Assembly (NCBI GenBank): GCA_022496805.1
Contig: CM040092.1
Coordinates: 13,906,113 to 13,970,112 of the forward strand
Direction: 5' to 3'
From: Pohlia nutans
Taxonomy: Eukaryota; Streptophyta; Bryopsida; Bryales; Mniaceae
Length of the DNA: 64,000 bases
Shown here: piece after piece, positions 9,885 through 20,500 of the stretch
How positions within the stretch are numbered: the stretch's first letter is position 1
How the letters are laid out: each line of letters opens with the position of its first letter
Program-made: the position numbers and the translations under genes
Notes under the pieces: model-generated
Seen by the model: only the letters and a program-made list of their open reading frames with translations
What the model was told of the DNA's origin: nothing
Database searches by the model: none

Positions 9885-12296
9885 CTGAGGAGATGCATCA
9901 ATCCCAATGCCGAATAAAGAAGGAACTTGTCTCTTCCATTGGGTGCAATCATTGAAGATGCACACGAAGGCTGACATCAGAGCTGACCTCCAAGACCAAC
10001 ATCGCATGCTTTGGAAGCAATACAAGAACGCCGCAACGCAAGCCGATGCAGATTCCAGGTACCTAGCTATTCGAGCTTGGTGGCTGTCCTTAAGAGCTAC
10101 AACTGAAGATGGATTGAGACGTTTCGACCTATAGCTTGCCTTCTGGCATTTTCGATACCGCCAATGGGGAGGCTTCATGCAGCTGGTGAGCTCCTAAACC
10201 CTAAATCCGAAACCCTAAGTCTCTGCCATTGCTTATTTTCCTCTCTTCACCTACAAACTCTAAAGGTGCACTACTTTCTATATACCAGGACCTCACTGAG
10301 GACGAGTTGGCTGAAATGTCCTCTTGCAACTTAGCGGAAAGTATCCACAACAAATGGAAACAGCAGTCTGGTGATCGAGGGTCAGACCTTTTTGTCGCTA
10401 CTGTGGATGACTTCGTCTGATCCTTCATGTAGAGCGTCGCGTACTACCAATATCTCAAGGGGGATAGAGCTGGAACCGGCCCTACCAAAGAAGAACTGAA
10501 ACTTCGGATTGCATAGAAGTCTACAGAGCGCACGGGGAACTCAAAATCCCTACACGAAGCATTAGCGAAAATGCCGGGAGCTGAGGAGTTCTGCACTCGA
10601 ACGCCTCAACTCGAAGGAGAGGAAGTCTTCTTGTCGTTGAAGCGGAAAGCAGACGTTCCCATCGGCTCGGAGTTTGACTCTCACCGACCTGATATGATCA
10701 GCATCTCGCGTCCTCGAGTCTAGACTAGGTCTGCAAGGAACAACGTTCTAAACCTCAATGCTTCTCGTGTAGAGCTGGCAAACTCTCTCCAAGCATTAGA
10801 GAAATTAGATGTGCCAGTGCAGGTACCTGAGCCCACCCCAGCGGCAGCCCTAAACCACGTTACTTCCGTGCAAGAAACGACTTGCGACGAGAGTCAGTGG
10901 CACATAGCTAGGCTGCCAAAATCATCTGCGAAGGCTTGTTTCGCGTAGCAGGCTGTCACTAAGAAGAAGTGCATCGCTCGAATCGTACAAGACGGAAAAT
11001 CTACCGCTGCTCCTACGTACACGGGCTTGATGGATAACTACAGGAAAAATCGCAAGGACCGCATGCAATTTTTCTTCTGCAACGACGACATTGAGAGGTG
11101 TGTCAAAGAACCCGCAGAAAGTGGGTTATGTCCCACCCGGAGGTCCCCGAGATCTGGCCCGTCAAGAACGGCACTAACCTAACACGCAAGGAGATACTTG
11201 CACTGGAGAATGCTGGCTTTCGACTTCCACAGCGGGAGGTCATATCACCGCGAAGGCTCTTCCAAGACCACCTTCTCCCCGTTGACTTGTCATCCTATGC
11301 AACTCCAGCATTCACTGATGAAGTTCCCAAGCGACGGCACGGCAAAAATGTCCGCTGCAACAAGAAGAGCCCATCCATCAAGCAAGCCAACAACTGTGCC
11401 AGTGCTGGAGCATACAAAGGTCGCATAAGGAAGGTGGACATGGTTCCAGTCCCTGCCCTAGGTTGCATAGTCACGTTGGATTCGGGCACGCTTTCGATAA
11501 TTCAGCAGTACCATCTCACAATTTCCCAGTTTCCAGACTGCTCCTGCCCTTAATTCAAGGAGATGTTGACTAAGGCAAAGGGAGGCCGCAGTCAATGGGC
11601 TCACTGCAAACATTTGTATTTTGTCTTCACGGTCATTTGTGGGTTTGATGCTGATGTAGATGCCTTCATACATGCACCCACTCTTAGCTTCAACGAAGTT
11701 AAGCTAATTCTTGAGAGTGGGTTGTTGACTCATCCAACATCTTAGGGTACTTCAATGTTTCTAGTTCCATTTTTGACATGTTCACTCTTCAAATCAATGA
11801 AATTGTAGTGAGACTAAAAGGGCCACTACTGTAGTTTTCAAAATCATGTTCTATTCTTTACCCTAAACTCTGGAATTTCTTCTATTTTGTACCCTTAACC
11901 GTAGCTGGTCTATATCATCAATTTGCTACTCAGTTCAAATAATATTGATGTAGAAAATCTATGCCTAAACCTACTGATTGGTCCATAACAAGGGTGTAAT
12001 AAATTAAATTTTCATTTTACCCTAAAACCGCGGAATTGGGTCCAATTACCGCGGTTTTAGGCACAAAGTGTGCCTTTCATGTGCCTTGAACATTTTCCAC
12101 CGACCCAATTCCACGGTTATAGGTACCAAATATTCCACGGTTATAGGTCCAAAATTTTACTTAAAATAACCGAATATTCGAATATTTGCTAAATATAGTA
12201 TCGTTGACCATGGTTGACCTGAAATTCTTGCTCGTAATCTCACATTTCTCCGCTCACTGCTCACCGCTCCCCGCGCGCATACTATCCTCGTCCTTT
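9885..12296 (+). pseudogene. MULE-like transposase remnant, copy B (5'-truncated)
   Basis: The plus-strand match to copy A starts abruptly at GGAGATGCATCAATCC and runs through EGTCLFHWVQSL, KADIRADLQDQH and RYLAIRAWWLS to GGFMQ (about 10185). A segment missing from copy A follows (10230-11430; e.g. LSSPTNSKGALLSIYQDL, YTGLMDNYRKNRKDRM, PEVPEIWPVKNGTNLTRKE). It ends with the SWIM region (CSC near 11545, CKHLYF near 11610) and LSFNEVKLILESGLL. Several in-frame stops (e.g. after CSCP) and frame changes show it is dead. The 3' end at 12238-12296 mirrors 2003-2060. The N-terminal finger and first catalytic part are replaced by the 200-bp repeat. Family assignment rests on the SWIM finger and similarity to copy A. 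Confidence 0.65.
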
Positions 12297-12606
12297 AGGA
12301 GTCCATAATTGCCACTGCAAATTCAAACCTTGTCAGTTGTTGTTTAGTAGTGCCAGATCATTGAGTTCTGAATTATTGAGCGAGAAGGATATTTGGAGTA
12401 TGCGTCAATTCTGAATTTTACTTTTAACTTTGAATATGGTAGCTAAAGAATGCCAAGCTGTTGATTGACAACCTGGAATGAAGTTTTGTAATATATACTT
12501 ATAGAAGTGTTTACCTAAGAGTAGTGTATATTGCTTATGTCTGGAGTATTAGAATAGCATTGGACCCTACGAGCGCATGGAGATGAGGAAGAGAAGGTAG
12601 AGGAGG

Positions 12607-13219
12607 ATGAGAAGGAAGAGAAAGAAACTATATTTTAGTAGCTCTAAAACTCTAAGGAGAACTAGAATGTTGAGAAAGGAAAAAGTGGATGCTGTGGGTG
12701 TGGGCCGAGATGAGGAAACAAGAAGTTCACCTACAGCTTTGGTATCGATTTCGATTGCAGAGAGCCACATATTAGGGGAGCAGCTAAGTCTTGGTGAAAG
12801 CGAAGAAGACAACATAGAATCTTGCAACTTGGAGAACACAGTAAGTACTAACATATAGTATCAATTGTGAATCTTTCAGGGATTTGAGTAAGGAACTTAG
12901 TGGACATATTAGAATTAACTCTACATGAAGCCTGCGACAATTTGTTGTACCCAACGCTATAGTAGTGAAGACAACACAATAGTAACTGTATGGACTCCAA
13001 TATAGGGTAGGTTGCACCAATGCAGTGTAGCACCCATGCAAAATTCCTATGGCAGAACCGTGTCTTATGTAGAATCCTTAAGACTCTTTTGTCGAGCACT
13101 TTAAGTATCTGTTCTTGTCGTGTAGGTGGCGGACTTGGAGGTCGAAGGTACACTGTTTGGGATGGCTTCAAAGCAGCAGATGGAGGTGGAGAGCATCGGT
13201 CAGGGGAGCGAAGATGACT
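12607..13219 (+). CDS. Possible two-exon gene fragment, unrecognised
   Basis: Exon 1 (12607-12840) encodes a basic N-terminus (MRRKRKKLYFSSSK) followed by an acidic stretch (LGESEEDNIESCNLENT) and ends at a good donor ACA|GTAAGT. A phase-0 join to an exon after GTGTAG near 13126 gives VADLEVEGTLFGMASKQQMEVE... ending GSEDD and a TAG stop near 13219. The peptide of about 110 residues has no family I recognise. It lies between the end of transposase copy B and the inverted palindrome array, where captured gene fragments are common. It could equally be chance. Confidence 0.25.
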
Positions 13220-13422
13220 AGATGGAGACAAAGTGCACTGAGGATGAAGGTAAGCCTAGGGGTCATGTTTCACCTTCGTCAATAGCTGGGGTTTTGAGTA
13301 CTTGGGGCATTCAAATTCTGGGGTTTCAAGTTCTGAGTGTTAGCTCTGACCTCATGGGTCAACCTCGTGAGCTTTTGAGGGCTTCTGAGTGGTGACCATG
13401 TTTTGCTTGCTTATTTGGTCTA

Positions 13423-13640
13423 CTGGTACCGGCACTGCGCTTTTGGTTTCCTCCGGTGTTCAAGTTTTGCTCGTGCTTTTGGTCTGCCGGTACCGGCACT
13501 GCACTTTCGATTTCTTTGAATGTTCAAGTTTAGCTCGCGCTTTAGGTATGCCGGTACCGGCACTGCGATTTTGGCTTCCTCAGGTATTCAAGTTTTGCTC
13601 GCGCTTTTGGTCTGCCGGTACCAGCACTGCGATTTTGGCT
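13423..13640. repeat. 64-bp palindrome array, inverted relative to 9130-9500
   Basis: Palindromes start at 13423 (CTGGTACCGG), 13487, 13551 and 13615 (CCGGTACCAG), exactly 64 bp apart. The spacer is the reverse complement of that at 9.2-9.5 kb (TTCAAGTTTTGCTCGCGCTTTTGGTCTG). Confidence 0.9.
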
Positions 13641-13734
13641 TCTTCCTTTCAGCAATTTCTTTAGAATTAGCGTGGCCAGCATTAATTGAACTAAAAAGTA
13701 TAAATACACATACATGTGTAACCTCCAGCAGAAT

Positions 13735-14190
13735 CAAACTTGAGAATTCTCAATCTCGTCATGGCCGCTTCGAGACTCCAAAAAGAACTACCGGTACCGG
13801 CAGTCCTTTTTCCACAATTTCAAGGGCGCATAATATACCATTGGAGAGGTCTTTTCAAGACCTTTCAAACGGTATATTACACGCTCCAAGATTCCAAAAA
13901 TTACAGTCGCTACACCGAAAAGAAACTCTAGCATAATCAAACTTCAGAAAATCTCAATCTCGTTACGGCCGCTTCAAGACCCCAAAAAGAACTGTCGGTA
14001 CCAGCAGTCCTATTTCCACAATTTCAAGGGCGCATAATATATATCATTGGAATGGTATTCTCAAGACCTTTTTAACCGTATATTACACTCTTCAAGATTT
14101 TAAAAATCGCAATCGCTACACCAAAAAGAAACTCCAGCAGCATCAAACTTGAAAATTCTCAATCTCGTCATGGCAGCTTCGGGACCCCAT
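13735..14190 (-). repeat. ~200-bp tandem repeat with the palindrome (right block, inverted)
   Basis: Two full copies and a partial one of the unit at 9515-9884 in reverse orientation (CTTGAGAATTCTCAATCTCGTCA at 13739, about 13940 and about 14150). Palindromes sit at 13791 (CCGGTACCGG) and 13995 (TCGGTACCAG). The order of the 64-bp and 200-bp blocks is not a mirror of the left side, so the two regions are not simple terminal repeats of one element. Confidence 0.8.
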
Positions 14191-14214
14191 TCGATTCCAA
14201 CTGACCTTTCAGAT

Positions 14215-15065
14215 TTTTGTAGAAAATATTTTCTATTTTTTTTAATCAATTTTTGGAAACCCTGTGATAAAGATCAGGGTGTCTACATTGTGCTTCATAA
14301 GGGCCCCTGCCCACCTCATCCAGTGCTGGCTACCCTGCAAACAGGGTGTTTAAGTCTGTAGAACAAAATTTCAAGATTTTAGAATAAATTTTAAGAACTG
14401 AGTGGTAGAGAACAGGGTGTCTAGTTTGTGCTTGACATGGCCCCGCCCCCACCCCAGCGGGTGCCGGCTACCCTCCAAACACAGTGGTTAAGTTTGTAGA
14501 AAAGAATTTCAAAATTTCAGAATCAATTTTTAGAACCCTATGTTAATGATCAGGGTATCTAGTTTGTGTTTGACAAGGGCCCCTCCCACCCCATCCGGTG
14601 CTGGCTACTCTCCAAACAGTGTGTTTGAGTTTGTAGAGAAAAAATTTCAAAATTTTTGAATCAATTTTAAGAATCATGTGTTAAAGATCAATGGGTCCAA
14701 TTTGTGTTTGACATGGCCCCCCCACACGCCAGTGAATGAGGACTGGGTGTCTTGTTTGTGATGGCTACCCTCCAAACAATATATTTGAGTTTATGGAAAA
14801 AAATCTCAAATTTTTATAATCAAAGTTTTTAAACTAGTGTGAGAGATCAGGGTGTCTAGTTTGTGCATCACATGGGCCCCTCCCTCTCGAGCCGGTGCTG
14901 GCTACCATCCAAGTAGTGTATTTGAGTTTGTAGAAAAAAAATTCAAATTTTTAGAATCAAGTTTATGAACCCAGTGTGTGAGAACATTGTCTAATTTGTG
15001 CTTGACAAGGGCAGTCCCACCCCAGCCAGTGCTAGCTACTCTCTATTTATAGTGTTTGAGTTTCC
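14215..15065. repeat. Degenerate ~140-bp satellite, about six units
   Basis: Units begin with variants of GATCAGGGTGTCTAGTTTGTGC at about 14271, 14410, 14550, 14686, 14847 and 14980. They continue with GGGCCCCTCCCACCCCA, GGTGCTGGCTACCCTCCAAAC, TTTGAGTTTGTAGAAAAAAA and a short AT-rich part. One unit has an extra partial copy near 14740. Divergence between units is high, so the array is old. Confidence 0.85.
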
Positions 15066-15129
15066 ATCATATATTTTTATAATCATGCTTTAGATATCAT
15101 AACAACTCACATCAAGTGATTTTGTAAAT

Positions 15130-17035
15130 ACTGCAAGAATGGATGCGGATGGTGATTCTCAGGAAAATGAAGATGACATTGAAGGTGCTCATTCATTCCT
15201 CATGATTGTGCTCTTTACATGTCATGATTTGACCATTGAAATACTAAATTTTGTGACTACATTTTGTTGAAGTTGACTTTGTTGACTTTAAAGAAAGTAC
15301 GCAAGGAGGATGGCTAAGCGAGCGAGATGTTCATTCCCAGCTCAATTTCATTTTGTTGATCGAGACTCCAAACACAAGATCTCGAATCAAATGTCTTCGA
15401 TTCCAACCCTATCACAAATCTAGGTTGCTCATTCTCCTTTGTAGAATGGTATGCCTTCCTGTTGTGAGACCTTTTCTCAAGAACGACATTATGAAACAGA
15501 CTTCACATTTTATAAAGACTGTATACATGGAAGGCAACGGTGTTTTCTATGTGGCCATTGAAGATAACAAAGGTAAGACTAAGCTTGTTACTCCAAAGAT
15601 TACATCTACGAGGGGTCCGCTCTCCACGAAATCAATTGGTACAATTTCCATGATTCAAAGTTTGATATCGTCATGTTGCATTTCATCCTCTCAAACCGAT
15701 ACATATTCTAATTTAATTGTTTCTGCAGGAGAAACAAGAAGTCCCATGTCACTTCAAACCTTGTGCATCGACCCTATCGAGTTCGTAACATTGGTTCCCA
15801 ACCTCTCTCATATTTTCAGTCTTTGGTGTCATCAGAAGAGCTTCGACTGTGTGAGATAATGCAGAAAGGTCCCAAGACTAATATTTGGTTCACACTAACT
15901 ATTGACTCTCTTAGTGCTCTTTTCAATTAGGTATACCACTCTATCTACAATACAACTTTTTTTTATCCTATTTTGGTTTCATTATCTTAGCAAATCTCCA
16001 TGAGTTTTGTTGTATTTTAAATGCAGCAAGAGATTGGAGAAGTCATTGTTGTTGCTCAGAGGAAGTTCTATAAGAAGTATCCCAACCCAGAAGATTGGAC
16101 CGCCAAGAGACTTGATGAGCTTGTAAACAAGGCTGTGAAGAAAACCAAGGTTTGCTATAAGAGCAAGTTGAAGAAGATTCTTCTTGTTGTTGATCCAATC
16201 AACACTTCATCCTTCCTTGATGAAGTGAAATCTCACTAATTATGAATGTTACAATGAAGAACCAGAGATGGAAATTGAGAAGTTGTGGATGCTTGGCACA
16301 TGCGCCATGGATCTTTCAATGAAGGTTCTCTGGCTTGAACGTTGAAATCAACCTCTTGTTCTTTGAGTTCAACTCAAATTTTCTAAACCTAGATTTAGTG
16401 ATGACTTGTTTTTATTCTGGCTTCATGAAGCTACTTGGTGGTCTTAGGTATGTACCTTAATTTCTTTGCAATCTAATTTGATACAATGATTGTAAAATTG
16501 TGCATTGAATAACTTATCACACATTGTTATCATTTCATTCCGTCCTTCTCACGGTCTGGTTATCTCTTCTGCAGTTGATCATCGAAGCTAGGATCATTTT
16601 GAAGGGCATTTTTCGTGATCAAAAGGCTACTATCAATTACCACCCAGACGGTGGTGATCTGATTCCCACTATCTTTGAGCAGGTGCGAGTTTCCCTCTGG
16701 GACACTGTCTTTACAAAGAATTTGTTGTTGATAAGGGCATCAAATAGAACTATCAAATTGAAAAGCAGTACCTTTTCAAGCCTGCTTTGCACCGTGTTTT
16801 ATATTGATATTTCAAGTACGTTGTATTCCCTGCAAAAGCCATTTCTAGAACCCCTCTTGTCTTTGTGAATTACCTTAAGCAGGAAAGGAAGGACTTCGTG
16901 CTCACTGAGAGGATCATGAAAGCTTGGGATGAATGGGAATTATTTTTGTTGGATGGGATGAAAATTTCAAATGCTTTGAATGTTTTCATTGTTTTGAAGC
17001 TTTTGAATGTTTTTACTACGCGGGAACAAGTCCTT
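15130..17035 (+). pseudogene. Unrecognised exon series, probably degraded
   Basis: Plus-strand blocks with protein-like composition are separated by plausible introns. A block at 15310-15575 has FHFVDRDSKHKISNQ and, in another frame, FIKTVYMEGNGVFYVAIEDNKG before GTAAGA. A block at about 15729-15930 (after TTCTGCAG) has YFQSLVSSEELRLCEIMQKG. After AAATGCAG, 16024-16239 has EVIVVAQRKFYKKYP and a Lys-rich stretch. A block at 16576-16680 (after CTGCAG) has IIEARIILKGIFRDQK and donor CAG|GTGCGA. A block at 16882-16980 has ERKDFVLTERIMKAWDEWE. Frame changes and stops occur between and inside blocks. The series reads toward the right terminal repeat (17040), so it may be the 3' part of a gene carried by the element starting at 4450. 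I do not recognise the family. Confidence 0.3.
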
Positions 17036-17039
17036 CAAG

Positions 17040-17200
17040 GCGCGGCAATAGGTCATTTTATTAAATGCATTAACTTAACATTTTCTTTTATTACACTCTA
17101 AAACCACGGTAATAGGAGGTGCTTCATAAAAAAAATGCGGAATTTTTCCAAAATCTTTGCTCACCGCTCATCGCTCACTGATCACATAATAGCATTTCCC
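17040..17200 (-). repeat. Right terminal inverted repeat partner of 4450-4622
   Basis: Read on the minus strand from 17200 it gives GGGAAATGCTATTATGTGATC, GAGCGGTGAGC, GATTTTGGAAAAAT, GAAGCACCTCCTATTA and GTGTAATAAAA, in the same order and spacing as the left arm. Flanking bases TTCATTGCC do not match the left flank, so an exact target duplication is not seen. Confidence 0.6.
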
Positions 17201-18360
17201 TTCATTGCCTTTAGTAACATTGACTTACGGTTCGTTTCAACAACGTTGACAGTGAAAGTATTATCCCCAATCACTAGCAATGAAAATATTGCTGCACTGG
17301 GCTTTCTCTGTAGAGGGAAATTTCTAATTTATACATTGCATTGAAAGTAACCTTTACATGACATGGCTTTCTTGATTCCCACACCCAAATTTTTTTTTCA
17401 ACTCCACTTTCAACTTCATCCTCTTTTTAATTTAATTTGGTTATATTGTTAAGAAGTATAAATCCCTCAAATATGTTAGGTTTGGCATTTTAGAAACGGG
17501 AATAACAAACAATGCCACCCCAAGAAGGTCTTACATGAAGTTGAGGGTATAAGTGGGAACAACTCTATAATGTTCAACAACTTCAAAGGAATTTTGGAAA
17601 TGACCACATCAAACAATCACATTGCAAGATTGATAAGTTGATTGGACTGACACGGACTTAAACACGCAATTCGCTATTTACACACTTGGCCATATAATCA
17701 TGCATTTGGCCCCCAAAAGCATTTAAAAAATTGTCTAAAAATTGTCTAAAAAACAACAATTTTTGTCTTTCTACAATTACTTTCATTGTAAACAAACAAT
17801 TCTTTAATTTATTTTTTGTTCTTATCTTTATCTTTTCTTTTATCTTTTCTTTATCTTGTTTCATTTATCTTATTTCTTTCTTGTCTTCATTTTCTTTTTC
17901 CTTCTTGTCTTCTTTGTTGTCTTCTTCTTTTTCTTCTTTTCTTTCTTCATTCCTCTTGTGGCAACTGCAAACCCTACACCTGCACGAAGGAAAAAAAAAA
18001 CAAAAAAAACATTTTTTTTTCTATTTTTCTATTTTTAGTTTGTTGTGAGCTACTAAGTGCGCGGCCGTGCACCCAATCCCATTTTCTCCTATCTCACTCT
18101 CTCTCCCTTTGCCCACTCCCTCTTCTCACTCCCTCTTCCTTCTTCAAAAAAGAAAACCAAAAAAATAAAAATAAAATTCTAACAACAACCATTTTAACTT
18201 TCTAACCGCTTTAAGCAATTTTCCATATCTATGCTTTAAAAGTAGTTCACACATTAGTCGATTTCCAAAACTAGAAATCAACTAAGTCCGCTATTTACAC
18301 ATCAAGGTCAAAAAGTTCACATTTTTCTAACTTTTAGCATTTACATAGCCCTCTTCCTTA
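17201..18360. other. Non-coding DNA with a long pyrimidine-rich tract
   Basis: From about 17765 to 18160 the plus strand is dominated by T and C (TTATCTTTTCTTT, CTTCTTTTTCTTC, CTCACTCTCTCTCCC), with a poly-A interruption near 17988-18010. Open frames here encode only Phe/Leu/Ser runs and are not considered genes. No other feature is seen. Confidence 0.5.
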
Positions 18361-18363
18361 TCT

Positions 18364-20492
18364 TCAGACTCTACGACTATGTTGTCCTTGATTTCTCTTC
18401 CGTTCCCATTCTTTGGCCAAGGCCAAATCTTGCATCATCTGCTCGTCATTCCAAAGCTCAGCATAATTGTAACGGCCTTGATGTATAAAGAGTTTATGGC
18501 AAGGAACATGACGGAAAGAAACTGCATCATCAACCAATGATTGATGCACTCTAGCAATAAAATTTGTAATTGCCATGGCTTCAAGCACTCTAGAAAATCG
18601 GGTATACCAATACTGCAACTTCACAAAAAACCAGAATTCCTTGGAACTGGGTTTGTAGTTGTAAACGTCTAAGGATACTCTCCATTCCCAGCACTACTGG
18701 GCCAACACAACAAAGAAGATAGCAGAGCAGAAACAAACAGGATCACGATGTCCCTAGTCGATTTCAAAAAAACAAGTGTACGCTTGGACACAATCCTCAT
18801 GTGTGTAGAAAGGGACAAGAATCACTACTAGAAAATGGCGACCAAATCAACAATAACTCAACAACATTTTGTTGTTCCATGCACTATAATGACCATTTTC
18901 ACTAATTTTCAAACTTTTTGTTAGGCAGCAACAAAAGTTTGTAATATTTCTGTTAGTTTAGGTACTGTAAGAAAAATTGTGACCGAATCAATAGAAATCC
19001 AACAAATTTCATGAAGTACCGATTTTAAAAATGTTGAAAAGTGCATTATGAAGCATCAATTTTACAAAAGTATTAAAAATTAGATTTATAAATATAAATT
19101 TTAGATTAATTATTTAAAAATAGAATCAACAAGTTCATTTGTATATAATAATGTAGTTAATATTAAATATATATAAAGAACATAAAATATTATATAATAG
19201 TATAATGTTATACTACTTATTTTCAAGGGTGATAAAAAAACAACTCACAGCCTTAGCAATTTTGGCAAAAATTAAATAAATGCAAAAAATTGAAATTTTT
19301 TCTAGGTATAGAAAAATGCCTACATCATCTAGTGCATAAAAGAAAATTGGAAAAGGCTTTTTTTACATTGGGAAAAAATCGCCAATGGTTACATTCCTTT
19401 ATAATTATCAGAAAAAATCATTGACTTGCATCAAGGCTTTTATGTGGTGTGGTGATATAGAGCAAGATTTGGAGTTAGGAGGTCTGGTGTTCAAATCCCG
19501 CCATCAACAATGATACGGTGATGGGCCCCATTGTAGTTTGGGCAGCCCTAGTAGTTCAACCGAGTAGCCTTTTTTTCTTGGGCAGCCAAATATTTCTCCC
19601 AGGTAGCCCGAAATAATGTTTGAGCAGGGCAAGAAAGAAATTTGGGTAGATTTCATATATTTCATTGTGGAATTTTTTATTTTTTAAATAAAATTATTTT
19701 GACCAAATCAGCAGTTACGGAACAACAGATTTCACTTGGAAAATGATTGGGACAACGCGACCAAATCAACAGCCGCAATCAACGTTTTCAAGTTGATTTG
19801 GTGATAGGATTTTCTAGTAGTGAATTTGTGGCCAATTATACTCTACATTGTCAATCCGCGCTGCGAGATCCCATTTATAATGACGATCACAAAGACAATA
19901 TCAAGAGTCGGCTAACACCACAAGAGGGGGTTGCATGGTCTAATTAGTATCAATAGCATCACTCTTCCCACGTAGGAATTTATTTGGTGCCTTATAGTTT
20001 TTACGAGTTAGCCCATAATCACATAATATCCATTCAATTGCTTTCTAGCTAATGATAGGCTGATCACTCCAATGGTCAAATAAGGTTTCATAAGAGCCTA
20101 AAATTGATCATCTAAATTAACAATGGCCGCTAGCAAAAATACTGCTATTTCTGCACTTGAAGCAATTGGTTCACCATTGGCTTTAACTCCTTTAAGCTCA
20201 AATTGTACCTCATAAAAGAGTGGCTTCTTATTACCACGCAGTGGTCCAGTAATATTATAAATTTGAGTCAGCGTAGAAGCAAAACTAGGGGTATAGTGTG
20301 TTGTTCCAAGCTCTACTTTTCCACTGGCTGTTGAGTGTATGGCACTGTTCTCTACTATCGCGTTAAGTTTAACTTCATCATGCAAAAAAATAGTTTGCCT
20401 CCCCATGACTACCCGCCAATGCTTTAAGTGATCTCAAGGTATTTCATCCAAAGCGGCCGGAGTTAGTGGCATAACATTCATATTATCAACAT
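18364..20492 (-). pseudogene. Unrecognised gene split by a CACTA element
   Basis: Two minus-strand coding parts flank the CACTA element at 18823-19822. The upstream part (about 20475-20098 and on) has NVMPLTPAALDEIP, a TGA, then HLKHWRVVMGRQTIFLHDEV, GTTHYTPSFASTLTQIYN and SSAEIAVFLLAAIVNLDDQF. The downstream part (18822-18364) has VPFYTHEDCVQAYTCFFEID, SSKEFWFFVKLQYWYTRFSR and NFIARVHQSLVDDAVSFRHV, with a charged C-terminus KEWERKRNQGQHSRRV and a stop. Several single stops (after DLDDQF, EID and LAQ) show decay, but amino-acid-like composition is maintained over about 360 codons. It ends upstream where the truncated LINE begins (about 20495). I do not know the family. A structural or transposon-encoded protein is possible. 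Confidence 0.45.
18823..19822. mobile_element. Non-autonomous CACTA element, 1000 bp
   Basis: Ends CACTACTAGAAAATGG and ATTTTCTAGTAGTG are inverted repeats. The target duplication is AAT (18820-18822, 19823-19825). Subterminal ACCAAATCAACA motifs face inward from both ends. Inside is a tRNA-like stretch ending GTTCAAATCCC (about 19489), followed by repeated GGGCAGCC motifs (19538-19630). No transposase is encoded. It splits the unrecognised minus-strand gene. Confidence 0.92.
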
Positions 20493-20500
20493 ATGGCGGA

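Noticed and set aside
2003..12296. One 10-kb element bounded by the matching ends at 2003 and 12296
   Set aside because: Each end is the 3' end of its own transposase copy, and the pair overlaps the 4450-17200 pair, so two separate copies explain it better.
9130..14190. Single foldback element with the palindrome arrays as terminal repeats
   Set aside because: The two block types come in the same left-to-right order on both sides instead of mirrored order, so they are not simple inverted ends.
17731..18205. Phe/Leu-rich ORFs resembling membrane proteins
   Set aside because: Three frames give similar hydrophobic runs because the strand is pyrimidine-rich, a compositional effect.
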